Assembly: GCA_910577875.1 (NCBI GenBank)
Contig: CAJTNY010000001.1
Span: 84,570 to 148,569, forward strand
Direction of reading: 5' to 3'
Origin: an uncultured Christensenella sp.
GTDB lineage: Bacteria; Bacillota; Clostridia; Christensenellales; Borkfalkiaceae
Length of the DNA: 64,000 bases
Part shown: one piece after another, positions 1-8,671 of the stretch
How the letters are laid out: the number at the start of each line of letters is the position of its first letter
Position numbering within the stretch: position 1 is the first letter of the stretch
Position numbers and translations under genes: made by a program
The notes under the pieces: model-generated
Told to the model about the DNA's origin: nothing
Database searches by the model: none
Seen by the model: only the letters and a program-made list of their open reading frames with translations

Positions 1-382
1 CGCAGACTTTGACCGCCAAACCCGCTTTAAGCTCGGTGGGTTTTTCTATTTTCCACTCGCCGTACTCGTGACCGGTTGCGGGAATTTTTTCTTCCGTCGT
101 CGCGTCGCAGTTCTTGCATTCGCCTCTTTTCTCGCCTTCACCCTCGCAAGTCGGGTCGGTTACGGTCCATTCGTAATCGTGCCCCGTGGCGGCAATTTCA
201 CGCGTTTCTTTTTCTCCGCAGCTGCATTCGCGCGTTTCTTCGCCCTTTTGGATACACGTGGGCGGAGTAGTCTGCTTCCATTCACCGTATTTGTGGCTAT
301 GGCAGGACGCCAGCGCAAAAGACGAAGACGCGCCGAGCGTAACGGCGGCTATGGCAAGCATAAGCTTCCTCTTACTTTTCAT
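1..382 (-). CDS. Cysteine-repeat surface lipoprotein, C-terminus beyond the window
   Basis: The reading frame starts at an ATG preceded by AAGGAG and runs open to the window edge (127 codons visible). The N-terminus is a lipoprotein signal peptide: MKSKRKLM, a hydrophobic core and the lipobox LASC with the modified cysteine near residue 26. After it come about three tandem units of roughly 37 residues, each beginning H-x-Y-(G)-E-W, then P-T-C and a C-x-C or C-x-x-C pair, ending with A-T-G-H. Such repeats occur in many clostridial surface proteins, and paired cysteines suggest a small stabilised fold, but no function is known. It is probably anchored on the outer face of the membrane. Transcribed alone from a promoter at 461-489, pointing away from the MoxR operon terminator. 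Confidence 0.8.
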   Translation of the reverse strand, partial: MKSKRKLMLAIAAVTLGASSSFALASCHSHKYGEWKQTTPPTCIQKGEETRECSCGEKETREIAATGHDYEWTVTDPTCEGEGEKRGECKNCDATTEEKIPATGHEYGEWKIEKPTELKAGLAVKVC

Positions 383-460
383 ACAATTTCTCCTTTTATT
401 ATTTTAAAACATTTAATCGCGATAAATTATAAAATACAACTTTTAATACTGTTTTAACAT

Positions 461-489
461 ATTCTATCACATTATTTAGCACTTGTCAA
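461..489 (-). promoter_or_regulatory. SigA-type promoter of the cysteine-repeat lipoprotein gene
   Basis: On the minus strand TTGACA (484-489) is separated by 17 bases from TAGAAT (461-466). The predicted start lies about 70 bases before the ATG at 382, which has its own AAGGAG site. Confidence 0.65.
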
Positions 490-497
490 TAAAAAAA

Positions 498-540
498 GTA
501 TAAATATACAAACCTTTTTACAAGATTTGTATATTTATAC
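498..540 (-). terminator. Rho-independent terminator of the MoxR/vWA operon
   Basis: A perfect 15-bp AT-rich inverted repeat (GTATAAATATACAAA and its complement) surrounds a 13-base loop. On the minus strand it is followed directly by seven T. It lies about 50 bases after the stop codon of the last operon gene at 594. Confidence 0.75.
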
Positions 541-593
541 AGTAATTACAAAATATGCAAATTTTTTCCGATATACCGAATATCAACGTCTAT

Positions 594-2090
594 TTAACGC
601 GCGTCGTAATAACCGCAGGCGAACAGCCACTGGTCCTTGCCCGAGGAACTTATGCCGTTAGAATCACCCCAGCCTATGCCGTCGCCGAAGAAACCGCTGC
701 TGTCGCTGTAAATGTACAGGAAGTTTTTCATTTCGGGGGTTACGGCATATAAGCCGTCGCTGTTAACGTAGTCTATATAAGACTTATAGTCGAGTTCTTT
801 CAACTTTTCAGATATATCCGGAGGAATCAGCGAAACATCGCCGCCGAGACTGTCGAGATACGCGCTGTATTTCTTCTTTTTCTGACCCGTAATGCTGTCA
901 TTGACGTATTCGGTGCATTCGTAGCCTCTTATAAAGTACGTATAGTCTTTGCCGTCCATTCTCAGTCTTACGTTGTCATTGAAGAAATCTACAAGTGAGT
1001 CGGATTCGTCACCGCTTGATGTTTTTTCCGAAAGCAGTCTTACATAAAGAATTGAATCGACGGAATTACCGTATTTATCTATATGGGCGTAGTGATAATA
1101 ACCGTCTTCGGGCGAAAGATAGACGCCCGTACCGTCTAAAATCGTCTTATCTCCGACGACTTTACCGAATTTTTTAAACGTATATCTGAAAGGAGAGTAT
1201 TCGGGAGTCTGTTTGAATTCTTCCTGAGGCACCGCGACTTTATAAACCGATTCTTCCTCTTCGAAATCGCCGTCGCGGGTTATTATAAAATCGATATCGA
1301 CAGGCAGTTCGACGTGGCTTCTTTTATCGAATTTTACGGCGAACGAATATACGGGACCTCTGCCGGCTACGCTTACTTCGTATTTGAAATTCTTCGTAAA
1401 TACAGAGCTCACTCCACCGTCGTTGAGAGAATAATTGGGTCTGTCGGGCTTCCACGCGCCGTGTCCGACATATACGTCAAGACGAGGATTGACTTCGTTT
1501 GAGTTGACGTCAACTACGCTTTCGATAGCGTACATTCCTGATTTATCGGGGCGGTATTCGCAGAATATATTCTGACCTGCTTCCGTAAACGTAAGTCTGT
1601 AAGCGCCGAGCTTGGTAAGTATAATTGAGTTATATTTACCCGTGCCCGCTCCGTAATATTCCGTCAGTTCATACAGTTCGATTTCCGCTTTTCGGTTTTC
1701 GTTATCGACCGTATACTTGTTTGCATTGTAAGTATAGCCGTCGGGAACCGCAGAAAGCGTTACCGTATATTCGCCGTCAAGACCGCTTATTTCCGCAACA
1801 CCCTCAGAGTCGAACGCTGCAGTATGAACCTGAGAACCGTCGTTCCATTTCGCGCTCATTTCCATATTGGGACGGAACGTTTCGCCTTTGCAAGTGAGCG
1901 TCACCGAAAACACACCGTCGTTATCTTCGCCTCCGCCGTTATTATCGTCATCGTCCGGATTGTTTCCGTCGTCGGGTTTGTTTATGTTATTATCCGGCGG
2001 GACTGCGGGTTTATAGGTTACGCAGGCGGAAACAAAGAGAGTTGAAACCGTCGCTAAAAACGACATAAGAATTACTAAAAATCTTTTCAT
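594..2090 (-). CDS. Lipoprotein closing the MoxR/vWA operon, unknown function
   Basis: 498 residues. The N-terminus is a clear lipoprotein signal (MKRFLVIL, hydrophobic stretch, lipobox VSAC with Cys at residue 23). A low-complexity acidic linker rich in Asp, Asn and Gly follows (about residues 31-58), probably a spacer from the membrane. The rest looks like beta-rich extracellular domains; a carboxypeptidase-like prealbumin segment is suggested around 60-130 by the ETFRPNM...GLDGEYTVTLSAVPDGY pattern. No catalytic motif was recognised. Its ATG overlaps the stop of the upstream double-vWA gene by ATGA, so the two are translationally coupled and likely act in the same envelope complex. Family unknown. 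Confidence 0.8.
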   Translation of the reverse strand: MKRFLVILMSFLATVSTLFVSACVTYKPAVPPDNNINKPDDGNNPDDDDNNGGGEDNDGVFSVTLTCKGETFRPNMEMSAKWNDGSQVHTAAFDSEGVAEISGLDGEYTVTLSAVPDGYTYNANKYTVDNENRKAEIELYELTEYYGAGTGKYNSIILTKLGAYRLTFTEAGQNIFCEYRPDKSGMYAIESVVDVNSNEVNPRLDVYVGHGAWKPDRPNYSLNDGGVSSVFTKNFKYEVSVAGRGPVYSFAVKFDKRSHVELPVDIDFIITRDGDFEEEESVYKVAVPQEEFKQTPEYSPFRYTFKKFGKVVGDKTILDGTGVYLSPEDGYYHYAHIDKYGNSVDSILYVRLLSEKTSSGDESDSLVDFFNDNVRLRMDGKDYTYFIRGYECTEYVNDSITGQKKKKYSAYLDSLGGDVSLIPPDISEKLKELDYKSYIDYVNSDGLYAVTPEMKNFLYIYSDSSGFFGDGIGWGDSNGISSSGKDQWLFACGYYDAR

Positions 2091-4939
2091 TTTCCGCCTC
2101 CCTTTTTATTTTTCGCTCCTCCGAACAGGCTCACTATATCTTTCCATTTGAGTTTACGTATGACTATATCGACAATGAACAGAACCACTGCAATTATGAG
2201 GAAAGGAACCGTTAAACTTACGATATAAGTTGCTATCTGCGAATCGTCGTTTATAATCGCAAGTTTGCCTTTCTCTATGGTAAGCCCGTCGTTCGACGGA
2301 GTAAACGATTCAAGCGTCAGCTGTCTTTCGGAATTTTGTTCTATGACAGTTCCGTTACCGTTAAGCATTTTATACAGCGCGGACGCTTCGAATACCGTAA
2401 ACGAATTGTATTCGGGTTCGTAAGATATTATAAAGCTCGCGTCGGGAGAAACGTACCCTCCTTCTTCGGAATAATCGTATATACCGTATTTATATGATAC
2501 GCTCACTTCGTACGAGCCGATTTCGGGAGTTATGAATTCATAGTAGAATATCGAAGAATCGAATATAAATTTATCCGTGAGTTCTTCGCCCGAAGGAGTT
2601 TTTATATTAATCAGCGCGGAGGAAGTTCCGCTTACAGCCGCCTGCAACTGGTCGTATGTGAGATTGATAAGCTCCACTCTCGCCTTTTTTCCGTCAACGC
2701 CCGAAGACACCGTAAAAGGAACGTCAGATTTTTCCGCAGGCAAAGCGTTTGAAATTATATTGCCGAAAAACTGTTTATTGGACTGCGAAATCGCGCCGCC
2801 GTAAACTTTAATCTCGGAAATTTTGCCCGTATAACTTTGTACTTTACCGTTGCCGTAATTCCAGTACGCGAAAAGCGGAACATTAATTTTAACGCTCTTT
2901 ACTTTATATTCTACCGACAATACAGTCGTCGCGCTCGATTTCGAACTGCTTAAAATATAGTCTGTTATATGAGTTTTTTCCAAATCGATAAATTTATTCG
3001 CACCGTTTTCATCAGTATACGAAAGCACTTCGTCGCGGGGTTTTGTTTTTACAACATTGCTCGGCGTATCCGTTATTTCCGCGTCTTCCGTATCTTTTTG
3101 TATATCTCCGAAAAGTACATCGCCGAGTTTTTCTTCCGTATCGGCGTAATAATATTCACCGCCGCCCTTGAATTCGGCAAGAGACCTTAGCCAGCCTTTT
3201 TCGCCGTCGTTGCCGCCTCCGACTTGTAGAACGGAAGTCTGTATGCCGTAGCTTTTCATCTGTTCGACGAACGCCGCAGAATAAGTCCTGTCGACGTTGC
3301 TGCCTTCGATTTCTATATCTTCGTAAGACAAATCACCCTCGTAAGGGAGACCGTCCGTTACGAGCATTACCTGTTTTTCCGAAAAGTCGAGGTTTTTGAT
3401 AGTATCGAGCGCCTTTTTAAGTCCAAGGCTCGTATATGTGCCATAACCGCTTACGAGTCTGTCTGCCATTCCGATATAGTCCAATACTTTCTCACGGTTG
3501 TTGCCGCTTAAATCGGTAGGCGTCTGCAAAACGGAAACTTCTTCGCCGAAAGCGATAAGACATACATAATCGTCGTCGCTCAAAAAGTTGATAAGTTGAG
3601 CCGCCGCCTGTTTTGCAAGAATAAGACGCGACCAAATCTGCATACTGTCCGAAACGTCTAAAACTATCGTATAGAGTTTGGGATTGCCGTTTACGTCGCC
3701 GTATCTCACGGGCAGCATATCGTCAAGCTCATTTAAACTTCCGTCGGCGGACTGAATGCCCGTGTTTCCGAAAGTCACCAAACTTTTACCGAACGAAGAA
3801 ATGACAGTATTAAGGCTCGAAACAAACATACCGTAGTTATTGACCTGTGTCATGTCAACGTTTGATAAAACTATTTCGTCGTATTTGCACAAATCTTCGA
3901 CGCTGACGGGAACTTCACCGTTCACGCTTATATTATAATGCGTTATTTTAGGCCCCGTCTGACCGTTCACCGCGCCGTAAAGTTCTGAAATCTTTTCGAA
4001 ATCTTCATTATCGGACGTAAGCAAAAGCACGTTGACCGAGGTAGTTACCGTCTGCGAGAACGAATATACGTTATTATAATCGCAGGTATCTCCGTCGGCT
4101 TTTATTTCCGCTCTGTAAAGGTGTTTGCCTTCGATAGACGTATCGAGGTCGAAAGTAATCGTGTTTATATCGAGCGAAAGCGTAACGGCCGTGTTTTTAT
4201 AAGGTTCTCCGTCCTTATAAAGAGTTACGATAGCATTCATATTTCCGCTGCTCTGAACTGTAAGCTTTACCGTTTCGGCACGGTTAAGATAAGCTTTTTG
4301 AGTATATTCCGCGCTTGAAATCTGCACTTCCTTTACAGTCTCATCCCAGTTGTCATTGAGATAAATCGCATCGACTTTGACATCCTGCGCCTGCAAATTC
4401 GCTACTGCGCGGCTGAGCTCGTTAGCATCGCCCGAATAAGTCTGTCTTCCGTCGGTAATTAAAACTATGCGTTTGATTACCCCGTCTTTAAACAGCGTTC
4501 CGGCGTATTCGAGCGCGTTTACGATATTTGTTTCAGTATCGTTTACGTCCGTATCTTTTACGGTTTCGAATTTTTCCCCGAGTTCGGTCGTAACTTTATA
4601 ATCTTTACCGAAACTGACGACGCCGAGCTTCGAGTTTCTGGGCAGATTTTTTCTCAGCTCCGAAATATATCCGTCGACGGTGTCGAGGTTTCTGTTCGCC
4701 GAATACGACACGTCCGCCAGAACATATACATCCGTTTCGGTCATAACCGTCACAATCTGCGTCCCCGCGGCAGCGAACGCTATAAGCACCGCCATAAGAA
4801 CATGCAGTACCATCGAAGCTATATTATGCCCGTTTCTGTTGTCCTTTCTTATTGCAACGGCGAACGGAACTGCAAGGACGATTAAAAGCGGTATAGCAAG
4901 AAATAAGAAATAAACGTTACCGAAGCTGATACTGCTCAT
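2087..4939 (-). CDS. Membrane protein with two von Willebrand factor A domains
   Basis: 950 residues from the ATG at 4939 (MSSISFGN), which has GGATGG about ten bases upstream; a longer frame from a TTG at 4966 has no better site. Two N-terminal membrane segments (about 8-31 and 43-63) are followed by a first vWA domain with the metal-site motif DVSYS (about residue 76) and then a beta-rich region. A second vWA domain with DVSDSM sits near residue 430, a later beta-rich part follows, and a C-terminal membrane segment (about 900-925) precedes a basic tail. The topology places both vWA domains outside the cell. In MoxR operons vWA proteins are thought to be folded or metallated with MoxR help; that role is inferred here. 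It overlaps the preceding BatA-like gene by 23 bases and the next lipoprotein gene by 4. Confidence 0.85.
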   Translation of the reverse strand: MSSISFGNVYFLFLAIPLLIVLAVPFAVAIRKDNRNGHNIASMVLHVLMAVLIAFAAAGTQIVTVMTETDVYVLADVSYSANRNLDTVDGYISELRKNLPRNSKLGVVSFGKDYKVTTELGEKFETVKDTDVNDTETNIVNALEYAGTLFKDGVIKRIVLITDGRQTYSGDANELSRAVANLQAQDVKVDAIYLNDNWDETVKEVQISSAEYTQKAYLNRAETVKLTVQSSGNMNAIVTLYKDGEPYKNTAVTLSLDINTITFDLDTSIEGKHLYRAEIKADGDTCDYNNVYSFSQTVTTSVNVLLLTSDNEDFEKISELYGAVNGQTGPKITHYNISVNGEVPVSVEDLCKYDEIVLSNVDMTQVNNYGMFVSSLNTVISSFGKSLVTFGNTGIQSADGSLNELDDMLPVRYGDVNGNPKLYTIVLDVSDSMQIWSRLILAKQAAAQLINFLSDDDYVCLIAFGEEVSVLQTPTDLSGNNREKVLDYIGMADRLVSGYGTYTSLGLKKALDTIKNLDFSEKQVMLVTDGLPYEGDLSYEDIEIEGSNVDRTYSAAFVEQMKSYGIQTSVLQVGGGNDGEKGWLRSLAEFKGGGEYYYADTEEKLGDVLFGDIQKDTEDAEITDTPSNVVKTKPRDEVLSYTDENGANKFIDLEKTHITDYILSSSKSSATTVLSVEYKVKSVKINVPLFAYWNYGNGKVQSYTGKISEIKVYGGAISQSNKQFFGNIISNALPAEKSDVPFTVSSGVDGKKARVELINLTYDQLQAAVSGTSSALINIKTPSGEELTDKFIFDSSIFYYEFITPEIGSYEVSVSYKYGIYDYSEEGGYVSPDASFIISYEPEYNSFTVFEASALYKMLNGNGTVIEQNSERQLTLESFTPSNDGLTIEKGKLAIINDDSQIATYIVSLTVPFLIIAVVLFIVDIVIRKLKWKDIVSLFGGAKNKKGGGK

Positions 4940-6791
4940 AACAATACACCATCCAATCCGCCGCAAAAATCAGGGCGAGAAGTATAAATAAAATCATTAA
5001 ATCGTCGTAAATGCCGTCGCGCTTTTCATTGCCAGCTTCTCCGACAAGACTGAACGCCTCACTCTTCACCGCGGGAATACGCTCCTCCTCGGGGATTGCG
5101 GAATATACCCTGAAAACTCTTGCGGTTTCGCCCGTCATAAGAGTAACGGTGTAAGTTCCGACCTCGGTAAGTTTTACTTCGCTCACCGCGCTCGAAGTAT
5201 CAAGATAACTTATTTTGCCGGAAGGGCTTTCAAGCCTTATGCTGTCGCAGTTTGCGGATACGTTTACCTGCAAGGTTTCGCCGCTGTAATAAGACGATTT
5301 GTCTATTACAGTAGGAAACATATAATCGAGAAGATTGCGCGAAAGCGTAATGAAGTCCATTACGGGCGCGAGGTTAGAATCGTTCAACTTAAACGCGAAA
5401 ACGACTTCGCGGTTTCTGTACTCGTTCGTTCCCGTAAATATAAGCGGGTTATCGTCACAGGAAACAAGCGTTAAAAAATCTTTTCTGTCAAGTCTGCATT
5501 TTTGATATTTTTTGATATATACGTCCTCTTTGAGCACGTCGCGCAGAAGAGTTTTATAAATCGTCTTAGTCGAATTTGTATAATCCGCCTTTACGCCTAC
5601 GGTCTTTTCGATTTCGTTCTGTACCGTAAAGCCCGACTTCGCTACGCTCTGCTGAGGATTTATAAACCAAATCGCAGCTTTATCCGGCAAAACTTCGGGC
5701 GTGTAAGTATCGAAAATGCACAAATCGCGCCCCTTAACCGCCTCCTCCGCAGTTTTCGAATACGTTTCGGTGGAAACCGTTTTCAAACTCGCGTTACCGA
5801 CCGACTGCAATAGCGCCGTCATAAAGAACGGCGTGTCGCTGACAAGCAGAACTTTATACGAATTTTCGTATTCCACGTTATAGACTATGGCTTCGTTATC
5901 CATAGCGAGCGAATCGGCGTTCGTTATCAGAACTTTCAAAGATTCGAAATTCGTCTGTTCGCAGACGAACTCGAACGGCGCGGACTGCAATTTTTTTACG
6001 TCGGCTTTCTGTTCGTAAGCGGGTTCCGCACCACCGTTGAGATAGAGTTTTAATTCGAGTTCCGCGTCGCTTTCGTAAGATATAAGCGAACCCGTTACGG
6101 TCAGCTTACCGAAATTTTCGGAATTTGCGAAGCTGTACTCAACGTCTGACACCGCATAATTCTCTTCGCCGCCCGAAACGTTGATAATCTGCACGTTCTC
6201 GCTCGGCTCGACTTCTTTGTCGGTGACGAAATACGTCTTTATCGAAGAATTATCGTTAAAATACTTCTGCGCCGCGCCGAGCGTATCGGTAAAGCCCGTA
6301 ACAGTATATGCAGGTGCGATTTTTTCAAGCAATAAAAGCGCGTAATCCTTGTCGGTGATTTTATCGAAAATCACGTTCGGCGTTTCGCCCGCATAAATAA
6401 GCGAATACGCGCTTCCGTTTGCAGAGCTTTCGATAATTTCCGCAATCTCTTCTTTTGCCGAATCAAGCCTCGATTTATCTTCGCGCACGATGTTCATACT
6501 CCCCGAACCGTCGAGCACGAACAAATAATCGTTCGCCGCGTTCGGAAGCGTCAAAACAGGGTGCGAAACTGCAACCGAAATAAAAATCACTGCCAAAATC
6601 TGTAAAATCAGACTTATGATACCGACGAATTTATTTATCGGCAATCGTCTTTTAAGAAATTTTTCGCTCAGCGTCCAGATATAAGTCGACGCGATAACCG
6701 ACTCCGTATACTTGTTCTTTATAATATATATAATTATAAGAACAGGAACGCCGATAAGTCCCAAAAGCCCGAGAGGATAAAGAAAACTCAT
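4917..6791 (-). CDS. BatA-like vWA membrane protein
   Basis: 624 residues. The first 80 residues match the BatA N-terminal architecture: a membrane segment at 3-23 (PLGLLGLIGVPVLIIIYI), a basic stretch with KFLKRRLPINK, and a second membrane segment near 56-78. A vWA domain follows with the MIDAS sequence DGSGSM near residue 95. The middle contains a beta-rich region and a glutamine-amidotransferase-like fold seen in related proteins (around 290-440, tentative). A last membrane helix lies near 597-615. ATGA overlap with the DUF58 gene upstream and overlap with the double-vWA gene downstream show tight co-expression. Role in envelope stress or macromolecule assembly is inferred from the family, not visible here. 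Confidence 0.85.
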   Translation of the reverse strand: MSFLYPLGLLGLIGVPVLIIIYIIKNKYTESVIASTYIWTLSEKFLKRRLPINKFVGIISLILQILAVIFISVAVSHPVLTLPNAANDYLFVLDGSGSMNIVREDKSRLDSAKEEIAEIIESSANGSAYSLIYAGETPNVIFDKITDKDYALLLLEKIAPAYTVTGFTDTLGAAQKYFNDNSSIKTYFVTDKEVEPSENVQIINVSGGEENYAVSDVEYSFANSENFGKLTVTGSLISYESDAELELKLYLNGGAEPAYEQKADVKKLQSAPFEFVCEQTNFESLKVLITNADSLAMDNEAIVYNVEYENSYKVLLVSDTPFFMTALLQSVGNASLKTVSTETYSKTAEEAVKGRDLCIFDTYTPEVLPDKAAIWFINPQQSVAKSGFTVQNEIEKTVGVKADYTNSTKTIYKTLLRDVLKEDVYIKKYQKCRLDRKDFLTLVSCDDNPLIFTGTNEYRNREVVFAFKLNDSNLAPVMDFITLSRNLLDYMFPTVIDKSSYYSGETLQVNVSANCDSIRLESPSGKISYLDTSSAVSEVKLTEVGTYTVTLMTGETARVFRVYSAIPEEERIPAVKSEAFSLVGEAGNEKRDGIYDDLMILFILLALIFAADWMVYCYEQYQLR

Positions 6792-7672
6792 TTCACTACC
6801 CCCATATTTATTAATTTGTTAAAGAAAATTTCGAACACCGAATCTTCAGCGGAAACGAGCATATAGTCCGCCCCGCGCGAGTGACAGAGAGAAGAAATTC
6901 TGCTTTGGACGAATTCGAGCGCTTCTTTATAAGCGCGCATAATATCCCTGTTGATATTTTTGCGGTAATATTTTTCAGTGTTCTCGGAATCGAAAAAGTG
7001 CATCTTCCCGCGCGCTTTGGGGTTAAGCTCCTCTTTCGACAAAACCTGCACGCATAGAATATCCCGCCTCTTCGAAGCAAGGAAATTCACTGCGTCCTCG
7101 AAATTATTATCTGTTAAAAAGTCCGAAATAATCACGGAAAGCCCGTCGCCGTAACCGACCGCGGAAGGCAAAATCGCATCCGATATGCTTGCGTCGCCGT
7201 CAAAATCGACGTAATTGAGCTTGCCTATCGAACTGATAAACGAATCCTTGCCGAGCATACCGGAAATAATGCAGTCCGCAACCCCGCCGCGGATTAAGTA
7301 AACGGATACTTTATCCATTTCACATACCGATAAATAGGCGAGCGCGGCGGCTATTTTCAAAGCCTGCTCGTCTTTTTTACCTTTACCGTAAGCCATAGAA
7401 CGACTTGCGTCAATATATATGCGCGTATGTCTCTGACGCTCGTCGAGATAAAGTTTGAGATAAAGCTTCTCGAACCTCGCAAATGCGTTCCAGTCGATTT
7501 TTGTTATATCGTCGCCCGGTATATAGTCGCGGTAGTCTGCAAATTCGCACGAAGACCCGAAATTTTTCGTTTGGTGATTTCCGCCGAATAAGCCCGCGAC
7601 GTTATTTTTTACAAGAGTTTGCAGTGTTTCGAGCTGCTGCAAAAACTCTTCGTTAATTATAAGTCCGTTCAT
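6788..7672 (-). CDS. DUF58 domain protein of the MoxR operon
   Basis: 294 residues, the usual length for this family. The DUF58 signature is near the N-terminus: FADYRDYIPGDDITKIDW followed by W-x-A-F-A-R (about residues 45-68), then a vWA-like core with the degenerate metal-site DASRSM near residue 88. No signal peptide or membrane segment, so it is cytosolic or peripheral. DUF58 proteins almost always lie beside MoxR ATPases and vWA membrane proteins, as here. The start overlaps the MoxR stop as TGATG and the stop overlaps the BatA-like start as ATGA. Confidence 0.92.
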   Translation of the reverse strand: MNGLIINEEFLQQLETLQTLVKNNVAGLFGGNHQTKNFGSSCEFADYRDYIPGDDITKIDWNAFARFEKLYLKLYLDERQRHTRIYIDASRSMAYGKGKKDEQALKIAAALAYLSVCEMDKVSVYLIRGGVADCIISGMLGKDSFISSIGKLNYVDFDGDASISDAILPSAVGYGDGLSVIISDFLTDNNFEDAVNFLASKRRDILCVQVLSKEELNPKARGKMHFFDSENTEKYYRKNINRDIMRAYKEALEFVQSRISSLCHSRGADYMLVSAEDSVFEIFFNKLINMGVVK

Positions 7673-8655
7673 CAGTTGTGTTTTTGTTCAGAAATAAGAA
7701 GTTTAATTACGTCGTCAACCGAAAGTTTATCGTTAACCGCGTTATAATTGATTTTGATTCTGTGCCTCAATACGGGATAAGCCAAAGCTTTAATATCGTC
7801 GTAAGACACGTTGTAATTGCCGTTCATAAGCGCGCGCACCTTTGCGCAAGTAATTAGCGCCTGTGCCGCACGGGGCGAAGCTCCGTATTTGATATACTTC
7901 TGCGCCGTGGGCGAAGCCTTATCGAGCTCGGGATGAGTGCTTGCGACAAGGTTCGTCGCAAACGAAAGCACCTCGTCTATTACGGGCACGTTCTTGGAAA
8001 GCTCGCGCATTTCGAGAATAGTCTTACCGTCTACAACCGCCGTAGCCGTTTCGTCCATAGTAATCTGAGTCATATTGACTATGCCTTTAAGCTCTTCTAC
8101 CGTGGGGAATTTTACTATAAGTTTGAACATAAACCTGTCCATCTGCGCTTCGGGCAGAGGATAAGTTCCGTCCTGTTCGATAGGGTTCTGCGTTGCGAGA
8201 ACGAAGAACGGCTCGTCGAGTTTATACGTCTGCTTTGCCACCGTGACTTTATGCTCCTGCATAACTTCGAGCATCGCGGACTGTGTTTTCGGCGTCGCGC
8301 GGTTGATTTCGTCAGCAAGAACGAGGTTCGCGAATATAGGTCCGCGCTGGAATACCGTGTTCATTTTGCCTTTGTCGTCCTTTTCGATTACGTTGGTACC
8401 CGTAACGTCAGACGGCATTAAGTCGGGCGTAAACTGAATACGCGAGAACGAAAGGCTGAGCGTTTTTCCGAGCGAACGGACAAGACGCGTCTTACCTACC
8501 CCGGGCACGCCCTCCAAAAGCACGTTACCACCCGCAATTATCGCAGTAATGATATTATCGATTATATCTTCCTGACCGACAACGTCTTTGCTTAATTCCT
8601 GTTTGATTGTTGCAATCGATTTGCTGAATTGAATTACTTTTTCCGAACTTTCCAT
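7672..8655 (-). CDS. MoxR-family AAA+ ATPase
   Basis: 327 residues. AAA_3 ATPase with Walker A GVPGVGKT (49-56), Walker B LADEIN (113-118), the sensor stretch ATQNPIEQDGTYPLPEAQMDRF typical of MoxR (split here: ATQNPIEQ near 154, PEAQMDRF near 167) and the C-terminal lid with SPRAAQALI. MoxR proteins are chaperone-like ATPases that help vWA proteins reach an active, metal-loaded form. An AAGGA site lies in front of the ATG at 8655. It follows the 533-residue membrane protein gene by 16 bases and is translationally coupled to the DUF58 gene. Confidence 0.95.
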   Translation of the reverse strand: MESSEKVIQFSKSIATIKQELSKDVVGQEDIIDNIITAIIAGGNVLLEGVPGVGKTRLVRSLGKTLSLSFSRIQFTPDLMPSDVTGTNVIEKDDKGKMNTVFQRGPIFANLVLADEINRATPKTQSAMLEVMQEHKVTVAKQTYKLDEPFFVLATQNPIEQDGTYPLPEAQMDRFMFKLIVKFPTVEELKGIVNMTQITMDETATAVVDGKTILEMRELSKNVPVIDEVLSFATNLVASTHPELDKASPTAQKYIKYGASPRAAQALITCAKVRALMNGNYNVSYDDIKALAYPVLRHRIKINYNAVNDKLSVDDVIKLLISEQKHN

Positions 8656-8671
8656 AATTTTTCCTTATTTT